Numbered from the stretch's first letter, positions 52,712-60,888 are shown. The stretch: DNA of 64,000 nt from Sulfurimicrobium sp963779055 (GCA_963779055.1 CAVZWN010000005.1:372001-436000), one strand, 5' to 3'. Numbers and translations: made by a program. Notes: generated from the sequence alone by a model not told the origin.

Positions 52712-53584
52712 TCACAGCTTCTCGCCCCAGTGCAGCTTCTGGCGCAAAGTATCGTAATAACTATGTCCCAGAGGGTGGAGCAGGCGGATATTATTCTCGG
52801 AACGGCGCGCCACCACCCAGTCATTCTGCTGCAAATCCAGATGGCTCTGGCCATCGAAGTGAACACTCGCATCAACGGCATGCAACACCAGAATCTCCAC
52901 CACGCTATGGCTATTGATGGCGATCGGCCGGTTGCTCAGGGTATGCGGACAGATCGGCACCAGCGCCATCGCTTCCAGCGTAGGGTGCAGAATGGGCCCT
53001 CCGGCAGACAAGGCATAGGCGGTCGACCCGGTGGGCGTGGCGACCACCAGGCCATCGGAGCGCTGGCTATAGACGAACTGGCCATCGATGAATACTTCGA
53101 GTTCGATCAGGCGCCCGGACATTCCCTTGCTCACCGCCACATCATTGAAAGCATAAGTCTCTGAAATGATCTGCCCCTGGCGTCGCACGGCCGTATTGAG
53201 CAGAAATCGCTCCTCGGCGATGTATTCACCGGCAAGGATTTCTTCCATGGTCTCCAGCATATGTTCAATGGAAACATCGGTCAGGAAACCCAGACGCCCC
53301 TGGTTGACGCCCACCAGCGGCACGTTGAACTCGATCAGCTCGCGCGCCACATTCAGCATTGTGCCGTCCCCGCCCAGGACCACGGCCAGGTCGGCGCGTG
53401 CGCCGATCTCCGCCATGCTCGCAGCGGCGTAGGGCGCCGGCCCGATGCACTCCGCGGTCTGTTGTGCCAGCAACACCTCAAGATGGCGCTGCTCGAAGAA
53501 AGAGGCCAGATGCAACAGCGGCTCACCAAGCTCGGAGCTTTTGTATTTGCCAATCAGAGCAACGGTTTGGAAGGAAGTTTTCAT
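52712..53584 (-). CDS. nadK: NAD kinase
   Basis: ATP-dependent phosphorylation of NAD to NADP. 290 residues. Shows VVLGGDGTMLNVAREL (about 68-83, GGDG motif with catalytic Asp), NQGRLGFLTDV (about 94), TPTGSTAYALSAGGPI (about 180-195) and the C-terminal PICPHTLSNRPIAI (about 205). ATG 53584, divergent from hrcA by 52 bp. Confidence 0.97.
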   Translation of the reverse strand: MKTSFQTVALIGKYKSSELGEPLLHLASFFEQRHLEVLLAQQTAECIGPAPYAAASMAEIGARADLAVVLGGDGTMLNVARELIEFNVPLVGVNQGRLGFLTDVSIEHMLETMEEILAGEYIAEERFLLNTAVRRQGQIISETYAFNDVAVSKGMSGRLIELEVFIDGQFVYSQRSDGLVVATPTGSTAYALSAGGPILHPTLEAMALVPICPHTLSNRPIAINSHSVVEILVLHAVDASVHFDGQSHLDLQQNDWVVARRSENNIRLLHPLGHSYYDTLRQKLHWGEKL

Positions 53585-53636
53585 GACTTGAATTATAGCC
53601 TTGCCCGGAAGTTAAGGTCATCAGTAAAATGGGCCG

Positions 53637-54653
53637 ATGCTCAACGAACGTGCGCAACTCCTGCTCAAGACTCTGATCGAACGCTATATCGCGGAAGGTC
53701 AGCCGGTCGGCTCGCGCACGCTATCCAAATATTCGGGGCTCGATCTTTCCGCCGCCACCATCCGCAATGCCATGGCAGACCTGGAAGAAATGGGCTTCAT
53801 CATCAGCCCGCACACTTCCGCCGGAAGAATTCCGACGCAGCGCGGCTACCGTTTCTTTGTCGACACCCTGCTCAAGATCCAGCCGCTCGATGCTGCGCAG
53901 CTGCACCAGCTGGAAAACCAGCTGCACCCGGCCGACAGGCAGCAGCTCATTGCCTCCGCCTCGCGGCTGTTATCGGACCTGACCCAGTTCGCCGGCATCG
54001 TGATGACGCCCAAGCGCCACTCGCCGGCCTTCCAGCACCTGGAGTTTCTGCCGCTGTCAGAAAAACGCATCCTGCTCATCATCGTCACCGCCGACGACAA
54101 TGTGCAAAACCGCATCCTTCTGACAGACAAACCCTATTCCGCGGCAGAGCTCACCCAGGCCGCCAATTTTTTCAACCAGAACTACGCCGGACATACGCTG
54201 GAAGAAGCGCGCACCCGCATGCAGGAAGAGCTGAAGCGCCTGCACGTCAACATGACCTCGCTCATGTCTGCCGCGCTTGACGCCAGCAGCCAGGCATTGC
54301 AGCCCAGCGAAGGCTACGTCCTGTCTGGCGAAAAAAACCTGCTGCATGTGGACGACCTGTCTTCCAACATGACTTCCCTGCGCAAGCTGTTCGATGCCTT
54401 CGAACAGAAAACCACGCTGATCCAGCTGCTGGATGTCAGCCAGGGCGCCCAGGGCGTGCAAATCTTCATCGGCGGCGAATCCGGCCACGTCCCGCTCGAT
54501 GAATGCAGCGTCGTCACCGCCCCCTATGAAGTGGATGGCCAGGTCGTCGGCACCCTGGGCGTCATCGGCCCGACCCGCATGGCTTACGAACGCGTCATTC
54601 CGATCGTGGATGTCACCGCCAAGCTGCTGGGCAGCGCGCTCTCCTACCACTGA
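53637..54653 (+). CDS. hrcA: Heat-inducible transcription repressor HrcA
   Basis: Repressor of groE/dnaK-type operons through the CIRCE operator. 338 residues. N-terminal winged helix (about 1-75: LLKTLIERYIAEGQPVGSRT, SAATIRNAMADLEEMGFI), then SAGRIPTQRGYRFFVD (about 61), and a dimerisation/effector region ending VIGPTRMAYERVIPIVDVTA (about 312-331). No CIRCE sequence was found in this window, so its targets are probably elsewhere (groESL). Followed after 6 bp by hemH. Confidence 0.96.
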   Translation: MLNERAQLLLKTLIERYIAEGQPVGSRTLSKYSGLDLSAATIRNAMADLEEMGFIISPHTSAGRIPTQRGYRFFVDTLLKIQPLDAAQLHQLENQLHPADRQQLIASASRLLSDLTQFAGIVMTPKRHSPAFQHLEFLPLSEKRILLIIVTADDNVQNRILLTDKPYSAAELTQAANFFNQNYAGHTLEEARTRMQEELKRLHVNMTSLMSAALDASSQALQPSEGYVLSGEKNLLHVDDLSSNMTSLRKLFDAFEQKTTLIQLLDVSQGAQGVQIFIGGESGHVPLDECSVVTAPYEVDGQVVGTLGVIGPTRMAYERVIPIVDVTAKLLGSALSYH

Positions 54654-54659
54654 GAAAAA

Positions 54660-55751
54660 ATGCCTTATCTTCCTGAACCACCCCACATTCACGGTACCCC
54701 GGGGAAAACCGGCATCCTGCTGATCAATCTCGGCACCCCGGACGCCCCTACCCGGCAGGCCCTGCGTCCCTACCTCAAGCAATTTCTGAGCGATCCGCGC
54801 GTGGTCGAGATTCCGCGTGTGCTGTGGTGGCTGATTCTGAACGGCATCATTCTCAACACCCGTCCCGGCAAATCGGCACAGAAGTACGCCCAGATCTGGA
54901 CCAAAGAAGGTTCACCCCTGTTTGCCCATACCCGCAAACAGGCGAAAATGCTGCAAGGTTATCTCGGCGAACGCACTCGGACGCCGCTGGCGGTCGAATT
55001 TGCCATGCGCTATGGCAACCCGTCCGTACCGTCGGCCATCGCCTCACTGCGGAAACAGGGCTGCGAACGCATCCTCGCCCTGCCACTTTATCCGCAATAT
55101 GCGGCAAGCAGCACCGCATCGGCGCTGGATGCGGTGTTCCAGACCCTGCTGCAAAGCCGCAACATGCCAGAACTGAGGACAGTAAAGCACTACCACGACC
55201 ACCCCGGCTACATAGAAGCCCTGGCCAACAGCGTGCGCGAGCACTGGCAGCAGCATGGCCGCCCGGACCAGCTGATCATGAGTTTTCATGGCGTACCCAA
55301 GTACACGCTGGACAAGGGCGACCCCTACCACTGCGAATGCCATAAAACCGGACGCCTGCTGGCAGAAGCGCTGGGCCTCAAGCCTGACAGTTTTCAGGTC
55401 ACCTTCCAGTCACGCTTCGGCCGCGCCGAATGGATTCAGCCCTACACTGCGCCAACCCTGCAAATGCTGGGCAAAAAGGGCGTCAAGCGGGTCGACGTGA
55501 TCTGCCCCGGCTTTGCTGCCGACTGCCTCGAAACCCTGGAAGAAATCGCCATGGAGTGCAAGGCGGACTTTCTCAATGCCGGCGGCCAGGAGTTTTATTA
55601 CATCCCCTGCCTCAACGAGCGCGACGACTGGATCCGCGCCCTCAGCGACATTGCACTCAACCACCTGCAAGGCTGGCTACAGGAGACACCCGACCCCGCC
55701 ACGGTGCATGAAAGCAAGACCCGGGCGCTTGCCATGGGCGCAAAAGAGTAA
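54660..55751 (+). CDS. hemH: Ferrochelatase
   Basis: Inserts ferrous iron into protoporphyrin IX, last step of heme synthesis. 363 residues. Contains GILLINLGTPDAPTRQALRP (about 18-37), LPLYPQYAASSTASALDAV (about 140), SFHGVPKYTLDKGDPYHCEC with the catalytic His (about 205), and the C-terminal CPGFAADCLETLEEI with Glu (about 280). An unusual basic extension follows the fold's normal end. Located between hrcA and grpE, conserved in betaproteobacteria. Confidence 0.96.
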   Translation: MPYLPEPPHIHGTPGKTGILLINLGTPDAPTRQALRPYLKQFLSDPRVVEIPRVLWWLILNGIILNTRPGKSAQKYAQIWTKEGSPLFAHTRKQAKMLQGYLGERTRTPLAVEFAMRYGNPSVPSAIASLRKQGCERILALPLYPQYAASSTASALDAVFQTLLQSRNMPELRTVKHYHDHPGYIEALANSVREHWQQHGRPDQLIMSFHGVPKYTLDKGDPYHCECHKTGRLLAEALGLKPDSFQVTFQSRFGRAEWIQPYTAPTLQMLGKKGVKRVDVICPGFAADCLETLEEIAMECKADFLNAGGQEFYYIPCLNERDDWIRALSDIALNHLQGWLQETPDPATVHESKTRALAMGAKE

Positions 55752-55777
55752 GGGGAACGCCAACTTATGGCGCCCAT

Positions 55778-55805
55778 GTCATTGCGAACGTAGAGAAGCA
55801 ATCTC
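55778..55805. repeat. Dispersed GTCATTGCGA-type repeat, copy 1
   Basis: GTCATTGCGAACGTAGAGAA then GCAATCTC. This sequence type (GTCATTGCGAGCG...GAAGCAATCTC) is familiar from many environmental bacterial genomes as a dispersed intergenic repeat. A related copy lies in opposite orientation at 56762-56788. Confidence 0.6.
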
Positions 55806-55831
55806 TGTTTTATACCCCCCAAACCCCGGTT

Positions 55832-55962
55832 AGCCACAGAGAACACAGAGTTCACAGAGAAGGGCCAAGCAGTTACCGGAGTGACTGTATTCACCAGCCG
55901 GGTGAGCGCTCAAACGTGCAGAAACCCGCTTTATCTCTGTGTTCTCCGTGATCTCTGTGGCT
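55832..55962. repeat. Intergenic inverted repeat with 9-nt periodic arms
   Basis: Arms 55832-55860 and 55934-55962. The first arm is AG plus CCACAGAGA ACACAGAGT TCACAGAGA; the second, reversed, is CCACAGAGA TCACGGAGA ACACAGAGA. Three nonamers per arm, 73-bp spacer. Purine-rich arm first relative to hemH/grpE transcription. Confidence 0.85.
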
Positions 55963-56081
55963 TGAATTCAGTTTTTTTAATTTCCGCAAGTTACCCGATC
56001 ACCCCGACCTCAGCCAAGAGCAACGCTCCTGCATGGTCCGCTGAGACTGGAGGCTAAATCGGGAATTCTTTTATCCCTACG

Positions 56082-56109
56082 CTTGAAATGGGAAAGACCG
56101 TTCCCATAT
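56082..56109 (+). promoter_or_regulatory. Sigma-32 (heat-shock) promoter for grpE-dnaK-dnaJ
   Basis: CTTGAAA, 14-nt spacer, CCCATAT, essentially the RpoH consensus, 29 nt before the grpE ATG region. It suggests RpoH control of this operon rather than HrcA/CIRCE, although hrcA is a close neighbour. Confidence 0.8.
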
Positions 56110-56137
56110 CGCTCTGAGTTGAACAAGGAGCCCGTTG

Positions 56138-56686
56138 ATGCAAGACGAACAGAACACACCCGAACTGGAACAGAAAGACGGCGTCACGCAAACCCCGGAT
56201 GCCGCCGATGCCGTGGAAACCATGCCCAGCATGGAAGAACTTCTGAAACAGGCCGAACTGGCCGCCCAGGAACACCACGATGCCTGGCTGCGCGCCAAGG
56301 CCGATGCCGAGAACATCCGCAAGCGCTCGCAGAGCGATGTTGCCAATGCGCACAAATATGCCGTGGAAAACTTTTCCAACGAGTTGCTGGCAGTCAAAGA
56401 CAGCCTCGAAGCTGCGCTGGCCGTAGAAACAGCCACGCTGGAGAGCCTCAAGAGCGGCGTCGAACTGACTCTCAAGCAACTGGTATCGGCCTTCGAAAAA
56501 TCCAGCATCGCCGAGCTCAATCCGGCCGGTGAGAAATTCGATCCGCACAAACATCAGGCCATCAGCATGGTGGACAGCGATGCCGAGCCCAATACGGTGG
56601 TCACGGTATTGCAGAAAGGCTACCAGCTGCATGACCGCATCCTGCGCCCGGCGCTGGTGATGGTCGCAAAAGGCCGCGAAGGCTGA
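56138..56686 (+). CDS. grpE: Nucleotide exchange factor GrpE
   Basis: Releases ADP from DnaK. 182 residues. Acidic disordered N-terminus, a long dimerising helix (about 40-100, AAQEHHDAWLRAKADAENIR) and the C-terminal beta domain with GEKFDPHKHQAISMV (about 140) and VVTVLQKGYQLHDRILRPAL (about 153-172). ATG 56138 has AAGGAG seven nt upstream; the TTG one codon earlier is not preferred. Confidence 0.97.
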   Translation: MQDEQNTPELEQKDGVTQTPDAADAVETMPSMEELLKQAELAAQEHHDAWLRAKADAENIRKRSQSDVANAHKYAVENFSNELLAVKDSLEAALAVETATLESLKSGVELTLKQLVSAFEKSSIAELNPAGEKFDPHKHQAISMVDSDAEPNTVVTVLQKGYQLHDRILRPALVMVAKGREG

Positions 56687-56761
56687 AGCGAATAAAGCGC
56701 TTGAAAGCCGCACACTCAACCCCACTTTAGCAGCAAGGGTTTTTCAGACCGTCGCGAGCAA

Positions 56762-56788
56762 CGAAGAATCTCGCTTGATCGCAATGAC
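56762..56788. repeat. Dispersed GTCATTGCGA-type repeat, copy 2
   Basis: On the minus strand GTCATTGCGATCAAGCGAGA then TTCTTCG, continuing TTGCTCGCGAC. Same family as 55778-55805 but inverted and with a different tail; between grpE and dnaK. Confidence 0.5.
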
Positions 56789-56838
56789 CGGCGGTTGAGA
56801 AAAACAGAATTATTGCTTAATTTGATCAAGGAATAATC

Positions 56839-58749
56839 ATGGGAAAAATCATCGGTATTGACCTGGGCACCACCAACTCCTGCGTATCCGTCATGGAAGG
56901 CGGCCAGCCCAAGGTAATCGAAAACTCCGAAGGCACGCGCACCACGCCCTCCATCGTCGCTTACGCCGAAGACGGCGAAATCCTGGCTGGCGCCCCTGCC
57001 AAGCGTCAGGCTGTCACCAATCCAAAGAACACCCTGTATGCGGTCAAGCGCCTGATCGGCCGCCGCTTCGATGAAAAAGAAGTGCAGAAAGACATCGGCC
57101 TGATGCCTTACAGCATTGTCAAAGCCGACAACGGCGACGCCTGGGTGGAAGTGCGCGGCAAGAAAATGGCCCCGCCGGAAGTTTCCGCACAAGTGCTGCG
57201 CAAGATGAAGAAAACCGCCGAAGATTATCTGGGCGAAGAAGTCACTGAAGCCGTCATTACCGTACCGGCCTACTTCAACGACAGCCAGCGCCAGGCCACC
57301 AAGGACGCAGGCCGCATCGCCGGTCTGGAAGTCAAGCGCATCATCAACGAGCCGACCGCGGCCGCGCTGGCTTTCGGCATGGACAAGAGGGAAGGCGACC
57401 GCAAGATCGCAGTGTATGACCTGGGCGGCGGCACTTTCGACATCTCCATCATCGAGATCGCTGAAATCGACGGCGAGCACCAGTTCGAAGTGCTGTCCAC
57501 CAACGGCGACACCTTCCTCGGTGGCGAAGATTTCGACAACCGCGTCATCGACTACCTGGCCGACGAGTTCAAGAAAGAACAGGGCATCGATCTGCGCAAC
57601 GACCTGCTCGCCAAGCAGCGCCTGAAGGAAGCGGCGGAAAAGGCCAAGATCGAACTGTCCAGCAGCCAGCAGACCGACGTCAACCTGCCCTACATCACTG
57701 CTGATGCGAGCGGACCGAAGCATCTGGTGGTCAAGATCACCCGTGCCAAGTTCGAATCCCTGGTGGAAGACCTGATCGAACGCACCATCGCCCCCTGCAA
57801 GCAGGCCATCAAGGATGCCGGCGTCAAGATTACCGACATCGAGGACATCATCCTGGTTGGCGGTCAGAGCCGCATGCCCAAGGTGCAGGAGAAGGTGCAG
57901 GAATTCTTCGGCAAGGAGCCGCGCAAGGACGTCAACCCGGACGAAGCCGTGGCGGTTGGCGCCTCCATTCAGGGCGGCGTGCTGCAGGGCGAAGTCAAGG
58001 ACGTGCTGCTGCTCGACGTGACCCCGCTTTCGCTGGGTATCGAGACCATGGGTGGCGTGATGACCAAGCTGATCCAGAAAAACACCACCATCCCCACCAA
58101 GGCAGGCCAGGTTTTCTCCACTGCCGACGACAACCAGAACGCCGTGACCATCCATGTGCTGCAAGGCGAGCGCGACGTGGCTTCGGGCAACAAGAGCCTG
58201 GGCCAGTTCAACCTCTCCGACATTCCGCCGGCACCGCGCGGCATGCCGCAGATCGAAGTCACCTTCGACATTGACGCCAACGGCATCCTGCACGTTTCCG
58301 CCAAGGACAAGGCTACCGGCAAGGAAAACAAGATCAAGATCCAGGCCAGCTCCGGCCTTTCCGACGAGGAAATCCGCCGCATGGAGCAGGACGCCGAGGC
58401 CCACGCCGAAGACGACCGCAAGACCGTGGAACTGGTCAACACCCGTAACCAGTGCGACTCCATGATTCACTCGGTGAAAAAATCCCTGGGCGAATATGGC
58501 GACAAGATCAGCGCCGACGAGAAATCCGCGATCGAAACCGCACTTGCTGCCGCCGAAGAAGCGCTCAAAGGCAACGACAAGGACGACATCGAAGCCAAGA
58601 CCAAGGCCCTCGCCGAAGCCTCGCACAAGCTGGCCGAGAAAATGTACGCTGAACAGCAGCCGGGGCAGGCCGCCGGTGGCGAGCAAAAGGCTGAAGACGA
58701 CAACGTGGTGGACGCCGAGTTCGAAGAAGTCAAAGACGAGAAAAAGTGA
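56839..58749 (+). CDS. dnaK: Molecular chaperone DnaK (Hsp70)
   Basis: ATP-dependent chaperone. 636 residues. ATPase domain (1-385): GIDLGTTNSCVSVMEGG (about 5-21), YFNDSQRQATKDAG, VYDLGGGTFDISIIEI (about 192) and ILVGGQSRMPKVQ (about 337). Linker DVLLLDVTPLSLGIET (about 387), then substrate-binding domain and C-terminal lid ending with the EEVKDEKK-type tail. AAGGA before the ATG. The dnaJ start follows a heptamer palindrome. Confidence 0.98.
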   Translation: MGKIIGIDLGTTNSCVSVMEGGQPKVIENSEGTRTTPSIVAYAEDGEILAGAPAKRQAVTNPKNTLYAVKRLIGRRFDEKEVQKDIGLMPYSIVKADNGDAWVEVRGKKMAPPEVSAQVLRKMKKTAEDYLGEEVTEAVITVPAYFNDSQRQATKDAGRIAGLEVKRIINEPTAAALAFGMDKREGDRKIAVYDLGGGTFDISIIEIAEIDGEHQFEVLSTNGDTFLGGEDFDNRVIDYLADEFKKEQGIDLRNDLLAKQRLKEAAEKAKIELSSSQQTDVNLPYITADASGPKHLVVKITRAKFESLVEDLIERTIAPCKQAIKDAGVKITDIEDIILVGGQSRMPKVQEKVQEFFGKEPRKDVNPDEAVAVGASIQGGVLQGEVKDVLLLDVTPLSLGIETMGGVMTKLIQKNTTIPTKAGQVFSTADDNQNAVTIHVLQGERDVASGNKSLGQFNLSDIPPAPRGMPQIEVTFDIDANGILHVSAKDKATGKENKIKIQASSGLSDEEIRRMEQDAEAHAEDDRKTVELVNTRNQCDSMIHSVKKSLGEYGDKISADEKSAIETALAAAEEALKGNDKDDIEAKTKALAEASHKLAEKMYAEQQPGQAAGGEQKAEDDNVVDAEFEEVKDEKK

Positions 58750-58817
58750 AGGGGAATGGGTAATGAGTGATGGGTGATGGGGGTTTTCCCCATTCCCCAT
58801 TCCCTATTTCCCATCAC
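58750..58817. repeat. Heptamer-armed palindrome between dnaK and dnaJ
   Basis: Left arm GGGGAAT GGGTAAT GAGTGAT GGGTGAT GGGGG, loop TTTT, right arm reversed GTGAT GGGAAAT AGGGAAT GGGGAAT GGGG. The first arm begins 1-2 nt after the dnaK TGA and the second ends 5 nt before the dnaJ ATG. This is the most compact of the heptamer elements, with a four-nt loop. Confidence 0.85.
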
Positions 58818-58822
58818 AGCAA

Positions 58823-59952
58823 ATGTCAAAACGCGACTATTACGAAATCCTAGGCATCAACCGCGACGCCTCGGATGATGAAATCAAGAAAGCCTACCGC
58901 AAGCTGGCGATGAAGCACCATCCGGACCGCAATCCGGACAATCCCAAGGCGGAAGAACATTTCAAGGAAGCCAAGGAAGCCTACGAGATTCTCTCGGACA
59001 GCGGCAAGCGTGGCGCCTACGACCAGTACGGCCATGCCGGAGTGGATCCGCAGGCAGGCATGGGCGCTGGCGGCGCAGGCATGGGCGGCTTTGCCGATGC
59101 TTTCGGCGACATCTTCGGCGACATCTTCGGTGGCGGCGGCGGAGGGCGCGGCGGGCGCTCCAATGTCTATCGCGGCGCGGACCTGCGCTACAACCTGGAA
59201 ATCTCGCTGGAAGACGCAGCAAGGGGCGCGGAAACCAAGATCCGCATCCCCACCATGGAAAAATGCGACACCTGCAACGGCACTGGCGCCAGGCCCGGCA
59301 CCCAGCCGACCACCTGCACCACCTGCGGCGGCCACGGCCAGGTCGGATGCAGCAGGGCTTTTTCTCCATCCAGCAGACCTGCCCCAAGTGTCACGGCAGC
59401 GGAAAAATGGTGCAAAGCCCCTGCGGCCCCTGCCAGGGCTCCGGGCGCGTCAAGCAGCACAAGACACTGGTGGTCAAGATTCCATCCGGCGTGGATGAAG
59501 GCGACCGCATCCGCCTCTCCGGTGAGGGCGAAGACGGCGTCAACGGCGGTCCGCCGGGTGACCTGTATGTCGTCATCCAGATCAAGGCGCACGGCGTGTT
59601 CCAGCGCGACCACGACGACCTGCACTGCGAAATGCCGATCAGCTTTACCGTCGCTGCGCTGGGCGGGGAAATCGACATCCCCACCCTGGACGGCCACGCC
59701 AAGATCAAGATTCCCGCCGAAACCCAGAGCGGCAAGGTCTTCCGCCTGCGCGGCAAGGGCATCAAGGGCGTACGCAGCCAGCACCACGGCGACCTGATGT
59801 GCCACGTCATCGTGGAAACCCCGGTCAGCCTGACCGAGAAACAAAAGGAACTGCTGCGCGAACTGGAAGCCCTCAATCTGGCCGATGGCGACCGCCACAA
59901 CCCAAGAGCCAAGTCATGGATGGACAAGGTGAAGGCATTCTTCGGGCCGTAA
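58823..59952 (+). CDS. dnaJ: Chaperone DnaJ (Hsp40), frameshifted
   Basis: DnaK co-chaperone. J domain (1-70) with the HPD motif in KHHPDRNPDN, a Gly/Phe-rich linker (about 75-110, FGDIFGDIFGGGGGG), four CxxCxGxG zinc motifs and the C-terminal substrate domain. The first frame holds J domain and zinc motifs CDTCNGTG and CTTCGGHG, then goes astray at about 59342-59345. The rest (RMQQGFFSIQQTCPKCHGSG, CGPCQGSG, PPGDLYVVIQI, to FGP) continues in another frame to 59952. One missing base in CAGGTCGGATG (expected GTnCGGATG) restores a normal 376-residue protein. Sequencing error is likely, since dnaJ is otherwise perfectly conserved. No Shine-Dalgarno sequence is visible before the ATG. Confidence 0.9.
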
Positions 59953-60310
59953 CTCCGTTATAGCCCGGCCTCTTTCTGTCCACGGGCGCATGGGGTGCGT
60001 GCCCCTTTCTCTCCCCCTGACAAGGGGGAGCCGGAGGGGGTTTGAAGCCCATAGGTTCAGCATGATTGACGGCATCAGGAAACCATCCTGAATTTATTGA
60101 CCTGGCCAGAATCTATTCTTGTAGGCCGGGCTCTTATACTCGGGTGATTTGGCCGGGTGTTAGCCCGAAAAATCGGACTGAAGTCCGACCTACAAGTTCA
60201 AACATCAAATGGCCGTATCATATAGCCCAGAAAACCGTGGGTCTGCCCCTCACTCTGCCGACCCTGCTGTGGCAACCAAGGAAACATGTAGCATCCGCTT
60301 CCATTCCTGC
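59953..60310. other. Intergenic region with repeat-like sequence
   Basis: 358 bp between dnaJ and ccdB. It contains a short CCCCC...GGGGG hairpin (about 60014-60030), possibly ending dnaJ transcription, and the inverted repeat at 60118-60196. Open frames here on both strands do not look like protein. Confidence 0.5.
60118..60196. repeat. Inverted repeat, TGTAGG/CCTACA-bounded
   Basis: Ends CTTGTAGGCCGGGCT (60118-60132) and AGTCCGACCTACAAG (60182-60196) are imperfect reverse complements, enclosing inner complementary pieces (GGCCGGG/CCCGAAA region, TCGGACT/AGTCCGA). Resembles small non-autonomous or REP-like dispersed elements; copy number elsewhere unknown. Confidence 0.6.
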
Positions 60311-60640
60311 TCAGCCCCAAGCACGAGAAAAGAGTTCATCCAACGCAGCGACGATTACATCGCCATCCTCCGCCAGAGAACCGACCCACACGCCAAGAGA
60401 TTCAATTGGGACAGAAACGATGTCCAGTGGGCTTAACACAACGTTGACGCCCTCAATAATGAATAGCGGATTGATCCCGGATTTTGGTAAATCCGTTATT
60501 TTCCCCAGTTCTTCCGCCAATATCAAAGGGACAACAACGCGCCGCCGGGATTTCCTGTAGCAAGACGACTGCACCACCACCACATAGGGTATGGTTACCC
60601 GGTTTTTACCCGCGTTTTGATAAATATCGAACTGTTTCAT
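60311..60640 (-). CDS. ccdB: CcdB-family toxin
   Basis: 109-residue CcdB-like protein; the characterised F-plasmid CcdB poisons DNA gyrase. Visible family pattern: MKQFDIYQNAG start, YVVVVQSSCYRKSRRRVVVPL (internal 'VDVQSD...TPGRRMVIPL'-like block, about 19-39), LFIIEGVNVVLSPLDIVSVP, and the C-terminal DVIVAALDELF. In F CcdB the terminal Trp-Gly-Ile is needed for gyrase action; here the end is AWG, so the Trp-Gly is kept. ATG overlaps the ccdA stop (ATGA), the normal antitoxin-toxin order. Confidence 0.85.
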   Translation of the reverse strand: MKQFDIYQNAGKNRVTIPYVVVVQSSCYRKSRRRVVVPLILAEELGKITDLPKSGINPLFIIEGVNVVLSPLDIVSVPIESLGVWVGSLAEDGDVIVAALDELFSRAWG

Positions 60641-60888
60641 AGGGTCGAGTAATCGTCGGCAAACGATCCATGCTTTTCATGGAACTGGTTCCAGGCTTCC
60701 GCGACAGCATCCCCCAACGCCTGCCGGGAGAGTACCGCTTCCTGTTGCCTGGCCACGTAATCAGCCAGAAGCGAATCGACCGTAGCAGAAAGGTTGGCCG
60801 TAAAGTTTCGTGCTTGTCGAACAGTGCTCTCGTTCAGCAGCAGGTTACAGGGGCGCTTGTGCGCCTGTTGATTGGTAGCAGTTTTCAT
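60637..60888 (-). CDS. ccdA: CcdA-family antitoxin
   Basis: 83-residue antitoxin. N-terminal ribbon-helix-helix part (KRPCNLLLNESTVRQARNF, about 11-29) binds DNA; the C-terminal HEKHGSFADDYSTL matches the toxin-wrapping tail of CcdA (NGSFADE). AGGAGG precedes the ATG. Just upstream is a perfect palindrome (60902-60918), the likely operator for autoregulation. Confidence 0.87.
   Translation of the reverse strand: MKTATNQQAHKRPCNLLLNESTVRQARNFTANLSATVDSLLADYVARQQEAVLSRQALGDAVAEAWNQFHEKHGSFADDYSTL

Larger units (their letters stand above)
55752..56137 (+). other. hemH-grpE intergenic region with repeats and heat-shock promoter
   Basis: 386 bp containing one copy of a dispersed GTCATTGCGA-type repeat (55778-55805), the nonamer-armed palindrome (55832-55962) and a sigma-32-type promoter (56082-56109). 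No protein-like open frame. Confidence 0.7.

Noticed and set aside
53585..56137. CIRCE operator near hrcA or grpE
   Set aside because: No TTAGCACTC-N9-GAGTGCTAA or close variant seen.
56716..58800. 694-codon open frame on the minus strand opposite dnaK
   Set aside because: Known artefact: the antisense of dnaK is often open. Its Val/Gly/Phe-rich translation mirrors dnaK codons.
60066..60560. 164-codon plus-strand frame in the dnaJ-ccdB gap
   Set aside because: Half of it is antisense to ccdB and half is repeat DNA; no protein-like features.
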